A stretch of 64,000 nucleotides of DNA, from positions 1-64,000 of the forward strand of contig JAYTOY010000007.1 of NCBI GenBank assembly GCA_043747555.1, read 5' to 3'. The notes under the pieces were generated by a model. That model was given only the letters and a program-made list of their open reading frames with translations, was not told the DNA's origin and did not search any database. The position numbers and the translations under genes are program-made. This stretch comes from JAYWDA01 sp043747555. GTDB lineage: Bacteria > Bdellovibrionota > Bdellovibrionia > Bdellovibrionales > Bdellovibrionaceae. Positions 8,451 to 17,330 of this stretch are shown here, in pieces (position 1 is the first letter of the stretch; each line of letters starts with the position of its first letter).

Positions 8451-9776
8451 TTATTTTGCGCTAGCGATTGTACTATTGGCTGGTGTTAAGTACTTTTTTT
8501 GCCAGGTGGCGGCTGAATAAATAGCTGCACAGTAGTTGTTATTTATTTTTTCGCCATTTACTTTTCTGAAAACCTGAGGACGGTCTAAAAATTTTGACAT
8601 ATTCTGCTTTTCATAAATCTGCGATTGAAAGAGCAAGATATCACTTAAGTCCCTGGTTCGATTTTTAAATTGGTCTTGAAATAAAATCGCTTCAGTGGCC
8701 ACTTTCAGAATTTTTTTCCAGACAGTTCTTTCGGAGCTGGGAACAGCATCCCCTTTTTTTCGCGCAGCTGAGCCCCAAAATACCTTATCCGAGGCCGGTG
8801 GACACAAGGCTTGTGAAACACCGCTTTGATTAAAAACGCCTTTTTTTAAATACAGATCCCACGGATTAAACTTTCGCGATGAAGTCAGAACACCCATTAG
8901 TGGAGTCTCGCCCTCACGATGGTTTAGATCAAATCGACTGCTTTCATCTGAAAATTCAGAGGGTGATTTTTTTTCGGCGCTATAGTTTTTATCAAACTCG
9001 GCGCGGTTCACGACCACTCGAGCGACCACATCTAAATATTCTGGGTGATTATGTCCACACAATGCCATTTCGGCGTACATCGTTCGCGCTAACATATCGA
9101 TTTCAATCAATTGATCATTTGTCATGATTGTTTTTCCATTTTCAACCATTGTTATTTTCTTTTTAAAGTTTGGCAAAACAGCTTGATCATACAAGGGCCG
9201 CTTTACATTCCAACCTGGCTTAGGTCTTTTCAGTGGGAGCGAATCAGCGATCACACACTGGCCCACTTTAGGTGAAATGATTTCTGCGATCTTATCGATT
9301 TTATCCTTGTGAGCGACTTTGGCTTTATCAAAAATCTCTTGCCCTGATTTTCCTAAGCCTGGCGATTTATCATTACATACCGGCGGTGATTTTTTGGCCT
9401 CTAATTTTGGTTTTGGAATATTTAAGTAAGAACCTTCAATCCAGCCTTCAGCGTCTTTTAATTTTCCGTCTCGCTCATAAGATGTTTTTACTTTGTACCA
9501 TTCGCCCTTTTTTCCATTGATATGAGCCGTTACTGGTTTTCCGGATTTATTTAAAACTAACTCGACCTTTGAATTTTTATCTGGCCAAGCCATTGAATCC
9601 TTTTGAGGATCACAGCCATTGAGTTTTTTACAGGAGTAATAATCAAACCCTGGAACTGCATAGACTGTCGTTCGCTCTTGTTTTTCAAGATCGAACGTTA
9701 CTTTGTCAGCTTTAGCTTGGGCTGAAAAAAAACCAAGATAGAGGATAAAAACCAGCTTCTTTTTAAGTCTTAACAT
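8451..9776 (-). CDS. SleB-like cell wall hydrolase with N-terminal SH3-like region
   Basis: From the ATG at 9776 the protein opens with MLRLKKKLVFILYLGFFSAQAKA, a signal peptide. Residues about 20-120 resemble a bacterial SH3 domain (GEWYKVKTSYERDGKLKDAEGWIEG), usual for binding peptidoglycan. The C-terminal half contains LARTMYAEMALC ... DVVARVVVNRAEF, the pattern of the SleB/Hydrolase_2 lytic enzymes, with a putative catalytic Glu in YAE. The family hydrolyses or lyses glycan strands, so this would act on the cell's own wall or on a prey wall. A TTG at 9806 gives a 10-residue longer version, but the ATG directly precedes the signal peptide. It converges with the haem lipoprotein gene with only two bases between. 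Confidence 0.75.
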   Translation of the reverse strand: MLRLKKKLVFILYLGFFSAQAKADKVTFDLEKQERTTVYAVPGFDYYSCKKLNGCDPQKDSMAWPDKNSKVELVLNKSGKPVTAHINGKKGEWYKVKTSYERDGKLKDAEGWIEGSYLNIPKPKLEAKKSPPVCNDKSPGLGKSGQEIFDKAKVAHKDKIDKIAEIISPKVGQCVIADSLPLKRPKPGWNVKRPLYDQAVLPNFKKKITMVENGKTIMTNDQLIEIDMLARTMYAEMALCGHNHPEYLDVVARVVVNRAEFDKNYSAEKKSPSEFSDESSRFDLNHREGETPLMGVLTSSRKFNPWDLYLKKGVFNQSGVSQALCPPASDKVFWGSAARKKGDAVPSSERTVWKKILKVATEAILFQDQFKNRTRDLSDILLFQSQIYEKQNMSKFLDRPQVFRKVNGEKINNNYCAAIYSAATWQKKYLTPANSTIASAK

Positions 9777-10075
9777 GTTAGTAGGCCTATCGGTTTTTCT
9801 CCTCAAAGAGCGATCCGCCCAACGTCGAGCTTTTATTGAAAACCCATAGCTAGTCTGACTGGAAATATGCCACCGTTGTTTTCAAGTGATGTCTTTTTTT
9901 GAGACAGCTTTTGATAAGGAATTGCCTTGAGCACCTTTTTTTGTTCCAATTTAAAACTGTCTTATTTTGAGGTGTTTTTATGGGTGGCCTCCTCTTTAAA
10001 TCGTTTTTAAATATATATTTATTTTTTGTGTCGATGAGGCCCAGCCGCTGACTTATCCTTAAAGCAGGGGGAATT

Positions 10076-10879
10076 ATGAATTCAATACAACGAATCTTGG
10101 CTGCCTTTTTAGGAACTATTGCCCTGCTCTTAGCTTTTCAAAACTGCGGCCAGCCAGGCAGTTTAACTCTGAACAGCCAGAGTACGGAATCTTCTAAAGT
10201 CACCGGAGCCACCGATCCAGGGCTGATCGTGGGGCCTATCGATCCTCCGGCTCAACCACCAGCAACTCCACCCATCAACACAGATGGACCACCTGCAGCT
10301 GCCGTCATTCCTCCAGCCGCACCTCTTCAATGTGACACGATGGGCGTTTCTGATATTTCCCTTAATGTCTCTGAAGTTAAAGCACCCAGTGCCTCTGGAG
10401 CTAGCTCGCATTTATTTGAAATTATCACAAATGATTCAGCCGTAGGCTCCACGCACAAGATCGTCGTTCGTGCCCTTCACTCGGCCCGAAAAATTGATAA
10501 AATTGATTTAGTGATGGCCAAAACAGGAAGCCTGCTGCTTTCCGAAAATCAGCAATCTTTACTTGGTGTTTCAGCCGCAGTCCAAGGGCACAAGATTCGC
10601 TTGCTGCTAGACCGCCAAGACTACATCGTCACACAAGGGGAGGTTTACACTTTAACTTTTAAGGTCGACGCTGCAAAACAAGCCGTTAAAAATACTTGCG
10701 AAGCCAAAAAATGCGCTGACGATGATAAAGACGATGCCCTGCAGGCAAAAGCCAGCCATGACAAGGATGAGCAAGACGACGAAGATGATGAGGATGACCA
10801 TAAGAAATGCACTCCAAAAGCTGATGAGTGCCGTTTGTTCTTACATTTATCTGAAGGAGCCCTTAAAGCGGGCCAATAA
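10076..10879 (+). CDS. Lipoprotein with FQNCG acylation site and acidic tail
   Basis: The 267-residue protein has a basic start, a hydrophobic core and then AFQNCGQPGS, so Cys24 is the likely lipidated residue although FQNC departs from the usual [LVI]-x-[GAS]-C. Residues about 40-80 are proline-rich (PPAQPPATPP), a linker that lets the domain stand off the membrane. The central part is a small beta-rich domain of no known family. Residues about 216-245 are extremely acidic (DEQDDEDDEDDHKKC) with clustered Asp, Glu and His, possibly a metal-binding segment. GGGG lies just before the ATG. The same FQNCG motif occurs in the lipoprotein at 54466-55173, so this could be a lineage-specific acylation signal. 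Confidence 0.75.
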   Translation: MNSIQRILAAFLGTIALLLAFQNCGQPGSLTLNSQSTESSKVTGATDPGLIVGPIDPPAQPPATPPINTDGPPAAAVIPPAAPLQCDTMGVSDISLNVSEVKAPSASGASSHLFEIITNDSAVGSTHKIVVRALHSARKIDKIDLVMAKTGSLLLSENQQSLLGVSAAVQGHKIRLLLDRQDYIVTQGEVYTLTFKVDAAKQAVKNTCEAKKCADDDKDDALQAKASHDKDEQDDEDDEDDHKKCTPKADECRLFLHLSEGALKAGQ

Positions 10880-10903
10880 TTGGCATTTATCCAACGTGAT
10901 CTT

Positions 10904-10930
10904 TCGGACGGAAACCTTGGCTCCGTCCGA
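10904..10930. other. Perfect 9-bp hairpin after the acidic lipoprotein gene
   Basis: TCGGACGGA and TCCGTCCGA pair perfectly around a nine-base loop, 25 bases past the stop of the lipoprotein gene. There is no T tract on either side, so it is not a standard intrinsic terminator. It may stabilise the transcript end or be part of a factor-dependent stop. Confidence 0.5.
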
Positions 10931-10999
10931 CAATGCACACCGCTTAAATAGCTGACGTGAAACTTGCTTTTTTAATTTATTTTAGCAACACTCACAGCC

Positions 11000-11716
11000 A
11001 TGCAAAAGACCTCTGCCCAATCTCCCCCCGAAAACGGCCTTTTTAATCTGGCTTTTAATATTTTATTTCCAATTTTAATTCTAAAGTATTTATCTGAAAG
11101 AATTGGTGCTCTCCCCACTTTAATTTTGGCCTTGGCCTTTCCCGTCGGCTATGGGATTTACGATGGCCTGAAAAGAAAAAAAGCGAATGTCTTCTCGATC
11201 CTTGGCATGTTCAATGTGCTTTTGACTGGTGGCCTTGCTGTCCTGGGACTTGGTGGCATTTGGTTTTCTGTCAAAGAAGCTGCTTTTCCAGCTCTTGTTG
11301 GATTATTTGTTTTTATTTCAGCTTTTTCACAAAAACCATTTATCAAAATTCTTTTTGTAAACCCCCAATTGATCAACATTGAACTACTGATGGAAAAGCT
11401 TCAGCAAAATCAAAAAGAAACTGAGTTCGCTCAGCTGATGAAAACATCGACGATGTGGCTGTCCTGTTCTTTTTTTATTAGTGCGATCTTGAATTTTGCC
11501 CTAGCTATTCGAATATTTGTCCCTTTAGAAGTTGGCCTTGATTCCAAGGCTCAATCCGTGGCCCTCAATCTACAAATTGCCGATATGACCAAATGGGCCA
11601 TGCTCGTCATCCTTATTCCATCCATGGGAATTTTATTTTTGATTTTCTGGCGCCTCTTAAAAAGGCTTAGCCAATTAAGTGGCTTAACCACAGAAGAAAT
11701 TCTTCCCATGAAGTAG
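11000..11716 (+). CDS. Integral membrane protein, VC0807-like family
   Basis: The 238-residue protein has about six hydrophobic helices. The segment FPILILKYLSERIGALPTLILALAFPVGYGIYDGLKRKK resembles the proteins annotated as the VC0807 family, whose function is unknown, though that recollection cannot be checked here. A cytoplasmic stretch near residues 115-150 carries ELLMEKLQQNQKETEFAQLM. No good ribosome site precedes the ATG. It stands alone between a lipoprotein and a convergent secreted protein, so the context adds nothing about role. Confidence 0.65.
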   Translation: MQKTSAQSPPENGLFNLAFNILFPILILKYLSERIGALPTLILALAFPVGYGIYDGLKRKKANVFSILGMFNVLLTGGLAVLGLGGIWFSVKEAAFPALVGLFVFISAFSQKPFIKILFVNPQLINIELLMEKLQQNQKETEFAQLMKTSTMWLSCSFFISAILNFALAIRIFVPLEVGLDSKAQSVALNLQIADMTKWAMLVILIPSMGILFLIFWRLLKRLSQLSGLTTEEILPMK

Positions 11717-11730
11717 GTTGACTGCGGCGC

Positions 11731-12429
11731 CTAATTCCCAGGCGGTGGAAAATCCATCGGTGGTGGTGGCGGTGGTGGCGGTGGAAAATCGTTATCAAAA
11801 TCGTCAAAGGCTGGCGGTGGCGGCGGAAAGTCGTCCTGTCCACCTTCATTACCAAACATGGGCGGTGGTGGTGGCGGAAAATCATCGTAAGTTGGGCCTG
11901 GGGGTGCGGAAGGCGGACTTGGAGAATTATAAGATCCACTTTCCTTCATACGTCTTCCCGATGGCGAAGCCGGAGTGATTGAACCCTTAGAACTGTACAA
12001 AGTTCGTTTTTTGTAATCAAAACGCGGCCGCTGAGAAATGAGGTCCAACTCTTCTTCCTCGGAAATACTTCGAAATAAGGGATTGGCCATCAATGCCTTA
12101 TTTTCTTTCACCAACTGCTTGCGAGCCAAGGCTTGACTCTTTTCCCACTCTTCGCGCTCAGCTAAATCTTTTTTATATAAAGCGATGTTATCGCCGGGGC
12201 TTTTTTCTTTAGGCATCAACTGCTGCTCTTTGGTGTTTCGATAGTGAATTTTAGCTTCTGCCTCTTTTTCATTCAGATAGTTTTCAAATCCAGCTTCTCG
12301 GTTTTTATCGAAGTCAGCATTTGATTTTTTATGCTCTGCAAAACCACTGAGGCGCTGCACATCCTCAGGCGTCACAAGGGCCCGCTCGGCATGCGCAGAA
12401 AATATAAAAAGCCAAAGCATCACGATCAC
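11731..12429 (-). CDS. Secreted protein with coiled middle and C-terminal DFPPPP repeats
   Basis: The 232-residue product starts with a short hydrophobic export-like segment ending FSAHAE. GTG at 12429 is taken as start because an in-frame TAA lies just upstream, and the ATG at 12420 would leave only an 11-residue signal. Residues about 30-135 are charged and helical (NYLNEKEAEAKIHYRN). From about residue 165 it is Ser/Pro-rich, then repeats a DDFPPPPPP type motif three times, with acidic residues on each side, and ends PPPGN. Such strings are typical of surface or wall-spanning extensions, and the DFPPPP core matches the motif that binds EVH1 domains in eukaryotes. No prey target is implied by that alone. 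Confidence 0.7.
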   Translation of the reverse strand: MIVMLWLFIFSAHAERALVTPEDVQRLSGFAEHKKSNADFDKNREAGFENYLNEKEAEAKIHYRNTKEQQLMPKEKSPGDNIALYKKDLAEREEWEKSQALARKQLVKENKALMANPLFRSISEEEELDLISQRPRFDYKKRTLYSSKGSITPASPSGRRMKESGSYNSPSPPSAPPGPTYDDFPPPPPPMFGNEGGQDDFPPPPPAFDDFDNDFPPPPPPPPPMDFPPPGN

Positions 12430-12529
12430 AAAGTGATTTTACCAGTTTGTTAGGATCATGGCTGCAAAAATGTTTCTCGACCTTTGTCGAAGCAAGTCTT
12501 ATGATACGCCCTACCTGCGGAGGTCTTTT

Positions 12530-13534
12530 ATGGACGTATTTTTGGTCATCCTAATTTTTGCTGCCAAGGCCTTTGTTCTTGTTGCTGCCATCATTGTTGT
12601 TGTCGCTTTCATTGCCATTATGGCGGCTCGAAGTAAGCATCAACCATTGGTCGATATCGAAGACTTAAATCAACACTACCGCCGGCTTGAAACGGCTATT
12701 AAGTCAGAAGCCCTCACAGAAGCCGATTGGAAACTAGAAAAGAAAAAGCTTAAAAAAACCAAAAAAGACAAACCGCTTAAAAATCGAGTTTTTGTGATCG
12801 ATTTCGACGGCGATATAAAAGCCTCGGAGGTTGAATCTTTGCGTGAAGAAGTCACCGCGTTGCTAACGACCGCGACTGTCGATGACGAAGTCGTCGTCTG
12901 CGTTGAAAGCCCCGGCGGCGTTGTTCATGGTTATGGCCTGGCCGCTTCACAATTAGTTAGATTTCGAGATCATAAAATTCCACTCACCGTTTGTGTAGAC
13001 AAAGTCGCTGCCAGCGGCGGTTACCTGATGGCATGTACAGCCAATAAAATTTTATGTGCGCCTTTTGGCATCGTCGGATCAGTGGGTGTTGTCGCTCAAG
13101 TTCCAAATTTGAATCGCTTGCTTAAAAAACATGATGTCGACTTTAAAGAATACACCGCCGGCGAGTTTAAACGCACCGTTAGCATCTTTGGCGAGATCAC
13201 ACCCAAGGGCGAACAAAAATTTATTCAACAATTGGAAGATACCCACAAACTGTTTAAAAACTTCGTTCATAAGTACAGACCCAACCTTGATTTGCACCAG
13301 GTTGCGACCGGTGAATATTGGTATGGTGAAAATGCACTTTCCTTAGGTTTAGTTGATGAGATCATGACCAGCGACGCTTACTTAACAGCGCGCAGTCAGA
13401 CTCACAGGGTCCTTAAAGTGAAGTTTGAAAAGAAGCAAAAATGGAACGAAAAGCTTTCAGGAATCTTAGGAAAAACTTTAGAGAAAACTTTTTTAAAGGT
13501 CTTTTCTGAACTTGAAAAATCCCGCCTGATTTAA
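12530..13534 (+). CDS. sohB: SohB-like signal-peptide-peptidase family S49 protease
   Basis: From the ATG at 12530, set by GGAGG seven bases upstream, the protein has an N-terminal membrane anchor (FLVILIFAAKAFVLVAAIIV) and a ClpP/crotonase-fold protease domain. It shows VCVDKVAASGGYLMACTANK, with the nucleophile Ser162, and AGEFKRTVSIFGEIT with the candidate general base Lys214, giving the Ser-Lys dyad of S49 peptidases. E. coli SohB is similar in length (about 350 residues) and single-anchored. The family cleaves signal-peptide remnants or periplasmic substrates. It is divergent from the poly-proline gene, with about 100 bases between. Confidence 0.88.
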   Translation: MDVFLVILIFAAKAFVLVAAIIVVVAFIAIMAARSKHQPLVDIEDLNQHYRRLETAIKSEALTEADWKLEKKKLKKTKKDKPLKNRVFVIDFDGDIKASEVESLREEVTALLTTATVDDEVVVCVESPGGVVHGYGLAASQLVRFRDHKIPLTVCVDKVAASGGYLMACTANKILCAPFGIVGSVGVVAQVPNLNRLLKKHDVDFKEYTAGEFKRTVSIFGEITPKGEQKFIQQLEDTHKLFKNFVHKYRPNLDLHQVATGEYWYGENALSLGLVDEIMTSDAYLTARSQTHRVLKVKFEKKQKWNEKLSGILGKTLEKTFLKVFSELEKSRLI

Positions 13535-13599
13535 TGCGTTATCGGCTTGGGAAAGACTCTTCCTTTGCTTTTAAATATTGCCTGAGGTAACTAAAACTA

Positions 13600-13617
13600 C
13601 TGGGGTTTTCGCCCCAG
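13600..13617 (+). promoter_or_regulatory. Hairpin just before the peptide importer operon
   Basis: CTGGGG and CCCCAG pair around TTTTCG, ending 16 bases before the GTG of the first importer gene. It is not followed by T residues, so it is not an ordinary terminator. It borders the GAGGTGGGG that may serve as ribosome site and could affect initiation. Confidence 0.35.
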
Positions 13618-13633
13618 AGGTGGGGCCAACTCA

Positions 13634-14638
13634 GTGGATATTAGGACGACTCAAAGCCAGTCTAAAAGCATATCCACCGAGCCTGTTGTTTCGGTGCGTG
13701 ATTTAGAAACTACGTTTTTTTCTAAGATGGGTGCCTTCCGAGCAGTTAATGGACTTTCCTATGATATTCACAAGGGTCAAACCTTGGGTATTGTCGGCGA
13801 ATCTGGTTGCGGAAAATCGGTGACTTCGTTTTCGTTGATGCGCTTGATTGAACGTCCAGGGCAGATCACTGGCGGCTCTTTTTTCCTCAATAGCACAGAC
13901 ATATTAAAACTTTCAGAAACCGAAATGCAGGCCGTTCGTGGCGAACAGATGGCGATTATTTTTCAAGAACCGATGACCGCACTGAATCCGGTTTTAACCA
14001 TCGGCTATCAAATTGATGAACAAATTTTAAAACATAAAAAATGCAGCCTGGCTGAAGCCAAAGAGCGATCCATTGAAATGCTCAATCTGGTCGGGATTCC
14101 GTCCCCAGGGGATCGCTACCGAAATTATTCGCATCAGCTTTCTGGTGGGATGAGGCAACGAGCCATGATTGCCATGGCTCTATCCTGCGAACCAAAGTTT
14201 CTAATCGCCGATGAACCGACAACAGCATTAGATGTAACGATTCAAGCTCAGATCCTAGAGCTGATCCAAAGCTTACAGAAAAAATTCAATATGACGGTGC
14301 AATTTATCACGCATGATTTAGGCGTGATCTCTGAAATTTCTGATCAAGTGCTTGTTATGTACGGTGGTCAAATGTGCGAGATGGCTGACACCACCGAATT
14401 ATTTAATAATCCCAAGCATCCCTATACAGGTGCGCTGATTGGTTCAAGACCAAGATTAGGCCAGCGCCCTCACCGATTACAAACCATCGAAGGCACAGTG
14501 CCAGCGCCCCATGAACTGCCTAAGGGCTGTCCGTTTTTTAACAGATGTCCGAATGCTTTACCAAAATGCCAAGACAACAGACCGCCTGTCACCGAGCCAC
14601 GACCTGGCCACCGACTGGCTTGTTTTAACCCTCTGTAA
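13634..14638 (+). CDS. Oligopeptide/dipeptide ABC importer ATPase, DppD/OppD type
   Basis: The protein has the full set of ABC motifs: Walker A GESGCGKS, signature LSGGMRQR, and Walker B FLIADEPTTALD with the switch histidine in FITHDLG. It is close to 334 residues, the usual length, and its C terminus carries the CPFFNRCPNALPKC cysteine cluster of the OppD/DppD extension. This subunit drives peptide uptake across the inner membrane together with its partner ATPase. The GTG start has a purine run upstream, next to a hairpin. The next gene begins 13 bases after its stop, so the set is one operon. Confidence 0.93.
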   Translation: MDIRTTQSQSKSISTEPVVSVRDLETTFFSKMGAFRAVNGLSYDIHKGQTLGIVGESGCGKSVTSFSLMRLIERPGQITGGSFFLNSTDILKLSETEMQAVRGEQMAIIFQEPMTALNPVLTIGYQIDEQILKHKKCSLAEAKERSIEMLNLVGIPSPGDRYRNYSHQLSGGMRQRAMIAMALSCEPKFLIADEPTTALDVTIQAQILELIQSLQKKFNMTVQFITHDLGVISEISDQVLVMYGGQMCEMADTTELFNNPKHPYTGALIGSRPRLGQRPHRLQTIEGTVPAPHELPKGCPFFNRCPNALPKCQDNRPPVTEPRPGHRLACFNPL

Positions 14639-14651
14639 AGGAGAACTGCGT

Positions 14652-15644
14652 TTGAGCGAAGTGATTCTTGAGGCTAAAAATATTAAAAAGTATTTCCCCA
14701 TTAAAAAGGGATTACTCTTACGTGAAGTCGGTCAGGTGAAAGCCGTTGATGGCGTTTCGCTGGTGATTAAAAAAGGTGAAACTTTAGGCCTTGTTGGCGA
14801 ATCCGGTTGCGGCAAATCAACTTTAGGCCGCACGCTGATTCGCCTGTATGAACCGACAGCGGGAACTTTGACTTTCCGAAATGAAAATTTCGGACTGCTG
14901 AAGGGTGAAAAACTACGTTCGACCCGTCGGGAAATCCAGATGATCTTTCAAGATCCATTTGCTTCTTTGGATCCACGTATGACAGTGGGACAGATCCTGC
15001 TTCAGCCTTTTGAAATTCACAACCACTTAGACCCACAAGCCAGATCTGCACGTATCTTAGAGCTTCTTTCCTTAGTTGGATTAAAGGCGTCACATATTAA
15101 TCGCTACCCGCACGAGTTTTCTGGCGGCCAGCGCCAGCGGATATGCATCGCCCGAGCCATTGCCTTAGATCCACAACTGATTATTTGCGATGAGCCCGTA
15201 TCCGCTTTAGATGTTTCGATCCAAGCTCAGATTTTAAATCTGATGAAAGATTTGCAAGAAAAATTGAACCTGACTTATTTATTTATTTCCCATGATTTAT
15301 CGGTGATTGAATATTTCTGTGACCGCGTGGCCGTCATGTATCTTGGAAAAATTGTTGAATTCGCTCCGCGCGATGAGCTTTTTAAAAATCCAAAGCATCC
15401 CTACACGCAAGCTTTGATCGCATCGATTCCGCAAGTTGGCGTCGGTAAAAAACAGATGAAAAAATCTTTGGCTGGCGAAGTGCCCAGTCCTATTAATCCA
15501 CCATCAGGCTGCACTTTTCACCCTCGGTGTCCGTATAGGATGCCGATCTGTGATCAAGAAATCCCGTCGCTTTTAGGACAGGATCACAAAACAGCTTGTT
15601 GGCTTTTTGAAAAGAAAACTGAAACAACAAAGGAGATCTTATGA
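14652..15644 (+). CDS. Oligopeptide/dipeptide ABC importer ATPase, DppF/OppF type
   Basis: AGGAG eight bases before a TTG at 14652 decides the start. The longer reading frame upstream is only shadow of the preceding gene. The protein carries Walker A GESGCGKS, signature FSGGQRQRICIARA and Walker B LIICDEPVSALD, and ends with the CTFHPRCPYRMPICDQE cysteine cluster of the OppF/DppF extension. It is the second ATPase of the importer and pairs with the preceding subunit. Its stop overlaps the next start as ATGA, so the binding protein is translated straight after it. Confidence 0.93.
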   Translation: MSEVILEAKNIKKYFPIKKGLLLREVGQVKAVDGVSLVIKKGETLGLVGESGCGKSTLGRTLIRLYEPTAGTLTFRNENFGLLKGEKLRSTRREIQMIFQDPFASLDPRMTVGQILLQPFEIHNHLDPQARSARILELLSLVGLKASHINRYPHEFSGGQRQRICIARAIALDPQLIICDEPVSALDVSIQAQILNLMKDLQEKLNLTYLFISHDLSVIEYFCDRVAVMYLGKIVEFAPRDELFKNPKHPYTQALIASIPQVGVGKKQMKKSLAGEVPSPINPPSGCTFHPRCPYRMPICDQEIPSLLGQDHKTACWLFEKKTETTKEIL

Positions 15645-17329
15645 AGATGACTTTTTGGGCCTTGGCCGTAGCGCTTTCGCTGAGCTTTCTGAATATATCA
15701 GTGGCGAAAGCTTTAAATAATGACGAGCTTAAGATGGGTTCTTCACAAGAGTATGACTCCTTAAATCCCATGGTGATGTCATCGATGATTTCAACAACAT
15801 TGAACCGAATGACAAATCGCTCGCTAGTGAATCTAGACGCAGATTCAAAATGGGTCGCCCAACTTGCAAAAGAAATTCCGACTCTTGAAAATGGCAAAGC
15901 CAAAACAATTGATGTTGGCGGCAAGAAAAAAATCGTCGCCGTTTGGGAGATTCTAGATAACGCAAAATGGGGCGATGGCAATCCTTTGACCTGCGCGGAC
16001 TTTGCTTTTGCTTTAAAAGTCGCAGCGTCACCCAATGTTTCCGTAGGCGAAAAAGAAACTTACACCCAAGTTGAAAAAATTGAATTTGACCCAAAGACGC
16101 CAAAAAAGTGTACTTTTACTTACGAAAAAGCCCGTTGGGATTTTAACCGCTTAGGACAGTTCTTTCCACTGCCGAAGCATTTAGAAGAGCCCGTTTTTGA
16201 AAAATACAGCAAAGAAAAAGAAGGCTACGAAAAAAATTCTTTGTACACAAAAAGCCCCACCACGCCCGGACTTTTTGTCGGACCCTATGTTTATTCAGAA
16301 GTTAAGCTAGGAAGCCACGTCACCTTAACACCAAACCCTTATTTTTATGGACCACCGGCTAAGATTAAAAAAATTATTCTAAAATTTATTTCTAATACAG
16401 GAACCATGGAAGCCAATCTAGTTTCTGGCACCATCGATATGATCACAACGACAGGCTTAAAATTTGACCAGGCTGTAACTTTGGATAAAAAAATTCAATC
16501 CCAAAAACTTCCTTATCAGGTCGTTTTTGTTCCCAGTGTGACGTACGAACATATTGATTTAAACTTAAATAACCCAATTTTAAAAGATTTGCGCGTGCGA
16601 AAAGCGCTTGTCCACGCTATTAACCGCGAAGAATTAGTAAAGTCTTTATTTGATGGAAAACAGCAGGCGGCTTTGCATTTTATGACGCCAAAAGATCCTT
16701 GGTACACAGCTGATCCTAAGTTTGTTGCCATTTATCGCTACTCGCGCCGTGAAGCTCAGAAACTTTTAGAAGACGCTGGCTGGAAAGTGGGCGCTGACGG
16801 TTTCAGATTTAAAGATGGTAAAAAATTGTCATTAGAAATCAATACAACGGCTGGTGATAAAACGCGAGAAACGGTTGAAAGCTATTTGCAAGAGCAATGG
16901 AAGCAAATTGGCATTGATGTGCAAATTAAAAATGAAGTGGCTCGAACTTTTTTTAGCGAAACAACTCGTAAAAGAAAGTATTCTGCGATGGCCCTTTTTG
17001 CCTGGATTTCATCGCCAGAAAATAATCCACGCTCGACTTATTCAACAACCGCGATCCCCAATACTAAAAATGGTTGGTCAGGACAGAATTTTACCAGCTG
17101 GTCGAACCCAAAGGTCGACCAAATTGTTGACCAGTTGGATGTTGAATTTAATGCTAAAAAACGTGTTGAATTAGCCTGGGATTTACAAAAACTTTACACC
17201 GAAGAAGTTCCAGTTCTTCCTTTATATTATCGGTCTGATATTGCGGTTTTACCGGCGGGCCTGAAAAACGTCCGATTAACAGGCCATCAGTTCCCTGAAA
17301 CAAACGAAGTCGAAAAGTGGAGCTTCTAG
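15641..17329 (+). CDS. Peptide-binding periplasmic protein of the ABC importer (SBP_bac_5 type)
   Basis: The 562-residue product has a signal peptide (MKMTFWALAVALSLSFLNIS, processing near VAKA) and a long solute-binding fold of the DppA/OppA kind, with NSTYSTTAIPNT-like ligand-facing segments and DAGWKVGADGFRFKDG, a hallmark of the family. It captures peptides in the periplasm and hands them to the two permeases. It sits in the middle of the D-F-A-B-C order, an unusual place for the binding protein, whereas E. coli dpp begins with it. The ATG start overlaps the previous stop. Confidence 0.9.
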   Translation: MKMTFWALAVALSLSFLNISVAKALNNDELKMGSSQEYDSLNPMVMSSMISTTLNRMTNRSLVNLDADSKWVAQLAKEIPTLENGKAKTIDVGGKKKIVAVWEILDNAKWGDGNPLTCADFAFALKVAASPNVSVGEKETYTQVEKIEFDPKTPKKCTFTYEKARWDFNRLGQFFPLPKHLEEPVFEKYSKEKEGYEKNSLYTKSPTTPGLFVGPYVYSEVKLGSHVTLTPNPYFYGPPAKIKKIILKFISNTGTMEANLVSGTIDMITTTGLKFDQAVTLDKKIQSQKLPYQVVFVPSVTYEHIDLNLNNPILKDLRVRKALVHAINREELVKSLFDGKQQAALHFMTPKDPWYTADPKFVAIYRYSRREAQKLLEDAGWKVGADGFRFKDGKKLSLEINTTAGDKTRETVESYLQEQWKQIGIDVQIKNEVARTFFSETTRKRKYSAMALFAWISSPENNPRSTYSTTAIPNTKNGWSGQNFTSWSNPKVDQIVDQLDVEFNAKKRVELAWDLQKLYTEEVPVLPLYYRSDIAVLPAGLKNVRLTGHQFPETNEVEKWSF

Positions 17330-17330
17330 A

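Noticed and set aside
11740..11890. GGTGGCGG-type repeat as a structural DNA or CRISPR-like array.
   Set aside because: It is the coding repeat of proline codons in the minus-strand protein, with no regular spacers.
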